From positions 1 to 42,668 of the forward strand of contig CAIMZW010000090.1 of NCBI GenBank assembly GCA_903846075.1: a stretch of 42,668 nucleotides of DNA. The letters run 5' to 3'. Every line of letters starts with the position of its first letter. The stretch's first letter is position 1. The DNA is from an uncultured Actinomycetes bacterium. GTDB taxonomy: Bacteria > Actinomycetota > Actinomycetes > Nanopelagicales > Nanopelagicaceae. The notes beneath the pieces were generated by a model. The model was not told where the DNA came from. It was given only the letters and a program-made list of their open reading frames with translations, and did no database searches. Below, piece after piece: positions 41,439 through 42,668 of this stretch. Position numbers and translations under genes: made by a program.

Positions 41439-42668
41439 AGCGAGGCAATCCATTCGATTAAGAGTCGCACTCCAAAACCGGTTCCACCCTTTACATTTTC
41501 TCCCGCATCACTGTCTGATCGGGCCGGACCTGCAATATCGAGGTGAACCCAATTGCGACCGTTCGCAAAGTGCTCAAGAAAAAGAGCGGCGGTAATCGAG
41601 CCACCACTGAAGTTCGGTTTTTCGGCGGTATGACTTAGATCAGCAACATCGCTATTTAGTGCAATCCGGTATTCGTCGACGAGTGGCATCCGCCAAACTC
41701 TCTCCCCAGTTCTTTCACCAACAGCCGATAGTTCGTCAGTCAATTTCTGATTGTTGCTATACATCGCACCGTAATGACGACTCAGTCCAAGAGTTGCTGC
41801 ACCAGTAAGAGTGGCTACATCAATGAGGTAATCAGGATGCAAATTCTTATCTGCATAGGCCAAGCCATCCGCCAAGACCAATCGTCCTTCTGCATCAGTA
41901 TCCATAATCTCAACCGTGGTTCCGCCATATTGCGTAATTACGTCGGATGGTCGTTGAGCAGTTCGAGAAATCGCATTTTCCGCACACATCATGAGGGCGG
42001 TGACTCGAACTTTTGGCGCAATCTCTGGCATGGCGGAAATTACCGCCAAGACCGCGGCTGACCCAGCCATGTCAGATTTCATAGGGATCATAAATTCGTA
42101 AGGTCGTTTGAGATTAACTCCGCCAGTGTCGTAGGTGATTCCCTTCCCCACTAGAACCACGTGTGGCCAATTTTTGGAACCACGAGGTGCGTAAGTAATT
42201 TCAATAAAACGCGGGCCTGGGTTGGGTGCGGAATTTCCAACAGCACGTAATCCACCAAAAGGCTCGAGATCTTTGCCCTTCAATATTTTGATCGAGAGAT
42301 CTGATGATTTTGTCGCAGTGACTATTTTCTTTGCCTGGTTGGCTAACCAGGCTGGATTCTTAATATTGGAAGGCGTGTGAATGAGATCGCGAGCGCGCCA
42401 AACAGATTCTGCCAAGACGGTTGCACGTTTAATTTGTTCTTCCCATGTATTGAGAACTACATAACGAGGTGGCGTCCGATCTGCCCCGCTCTTCATGGAC
42501 CACGTGTAGTTCGAAAGAATTAGTGCGACCAAGTGTGCCTGCACACTATTTCGATCTGCGACGTTTGGCTTCTTCTTATTCGGAAGCGTGAGATCGAGAA
42601 TTGTTTTTCCACTGCCCTTAACTTTTCGACCAAGACTCATCCCGGCTTTTCGATAATCCTCAAAGGAC
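41435..42668 (-). CDS. pepA: Leucyl aminopeptidase, M17 family (C-terminal part, 5' end outside window)
   Basis: Cytosolic metallo-aminopeptidase that removes N-terminal residues from peptides. The frame is open from the stop (41435-41437) to the window edge, beyond the first ATG in view (42640), and family proteins are near 500 residues, so the gene continues outside. Metal and active-site motifs are present: GKGITYDTGG, PMKSDMAGSAAV, a conserved Asn/Ser-rich stretch CAENAISRTAQRPSDV, and the signature MDTDAEGRLVLADGLAYA with metal-binding Asp and Glu. The N-terminal regulatory domain is only partly seen. The stop overlaps the methyltransferase start. Confidence 0.94.
   Translation of the reverse strand, partial: SFEDYRKAGMSLGRKVKGSGKTILDLTLPNKKKPNVADRNSVQAHLVALILSNYTWSMKSGADRTPPRYVVLNTWEEQIKRATVLAESVWRARDLIHTPSNIKNPAWLANQAKKIVTATKSSDLSIKILKGKDLEPFGGLRAVGNSAPNPGPRFIEITYAPRGSKNWPHVVLVGKGITYDTGGVNLKRPYEFMIPMKSDMAGSAAVLAVISAMPEIAPKVRVTALMMCAENAISRTAQRPSDVITQYGGTTVEIMDTDAEGRLVLADGLAYADKNLHPDYLIDVATLTGAATLGLSRHYGAMYSNNQKLTDELSAVGERTGERVWRMPLVDEYRIALNSDVADLSHTAEKPNFSGGSITAALFLEHFANGRNWVHLDIAGPARSDSDAGENVKGGTGFGVRLLIEWIASL

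Noticed and set aside
1-42668. CRISPR arrays, insertion sequences, prophage or toxin-antitoxin modules
   Set aside because: No regularly spaced repeats, transposase-like or phage-like proteins were seen; the content is conserved housekeeping with actinobacterial synteny.

Overview
The window is a gene-dense chromosomal segment of an actinobacterium. The evidence is two WhiB-type Fe-S regulators, the MtrA-MtrB two-component pair, DUF3499, DUF3107, DUF5719 and Rv3235-like proteins, a mycothiol-type deacetylase (MshB) and MoeZ, in blocks whose order follows Mycobacterium tuberculosis (whiB1-pdtaS; comF-mtrB-mtrA-sahH-manB; moeZ/TetR/DUF3107; mshB with its small membrane neighbour and fdx-dapC; OMT-htrA-tatB-mrp). 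Base composition is clearly lower in G+C than in classical high-GC actinobacteria, although I did not compute it. Spacers are tiny, many genes overlap by 4 nt (ATGA), and several genes expected in these blocks are absent. Together this suggests a streamlined, possibly aquatic lineage such as the freshwater acI/Nanopelagicales group. That placement is inference. I saw no phage, IS element or CRISPR array, and no gene-free stretch reaches 300 bases.

Layout. Positions 1-2514 (minus): TerC-like metal exporter, MalY/PatB-type lyase, and the start of an FAD oxidoreductase cut by the window edge. 2601-3856 (plus): a DUF4389 membrane protein interrupted by one in-frame TAG, then an AlkA-like DNA glycosylase. 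3864-5022: msrA-msrB (minus) and tRNA-Arg(CCG) (plus). 5205-9326: whiB1, a PdtaS-like kinase, a CpaE/TadZ-like protein with an SAF-domain partner, and an Rv3235-like protein. 9328-17676 (minus): secA, comF, mtrB, mtrA, sahH and a phosphomannomutase. 17726-22881 (minus): DUF3499, DUF5719, a 1038-residue glycosyltransferase/membrane fusion, and whiB2 with a good promoter. 23042-25404 (minus): fdxA, dapC and an NDP-sugar pyrophosphorylase.

25536-31400: a GNAT gene overlapping a cysteinyl-tRNA-synthetase-like gene (plus); mshB with a small membrane protein, and moeZ (minus); a TetR regulator with a perfect palindrome upstream, and DUF3107 (plus). 31402-37947 (minus): seven tightly packed genes, probably one operon, in the order MgtE-N/CBS protein, Nramp-related transporter, EamA transporter, PHP phosphoesterase, MarC, MpaB-type oxygenase, ParA-like ATPase. 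38033-42668 (minus): pepA (partial), O-methyltransferase, htrA, tatB and mrp.

The observations most worth a second look are: a dapC whose only sensible start codon is ATC; the DUF4389 gene split by a single amber codon; a transporter with Mg2+-type (NRMT-like) substitutions translationally coupled to a membrane-free MgtE sensor domain; P-loop ATPases lacking expected lysines; a CysS paralogue plus GNAT beside mshB; and the absence of lpqB, hpf and sigE-rseA from otherwise conserved blocks.
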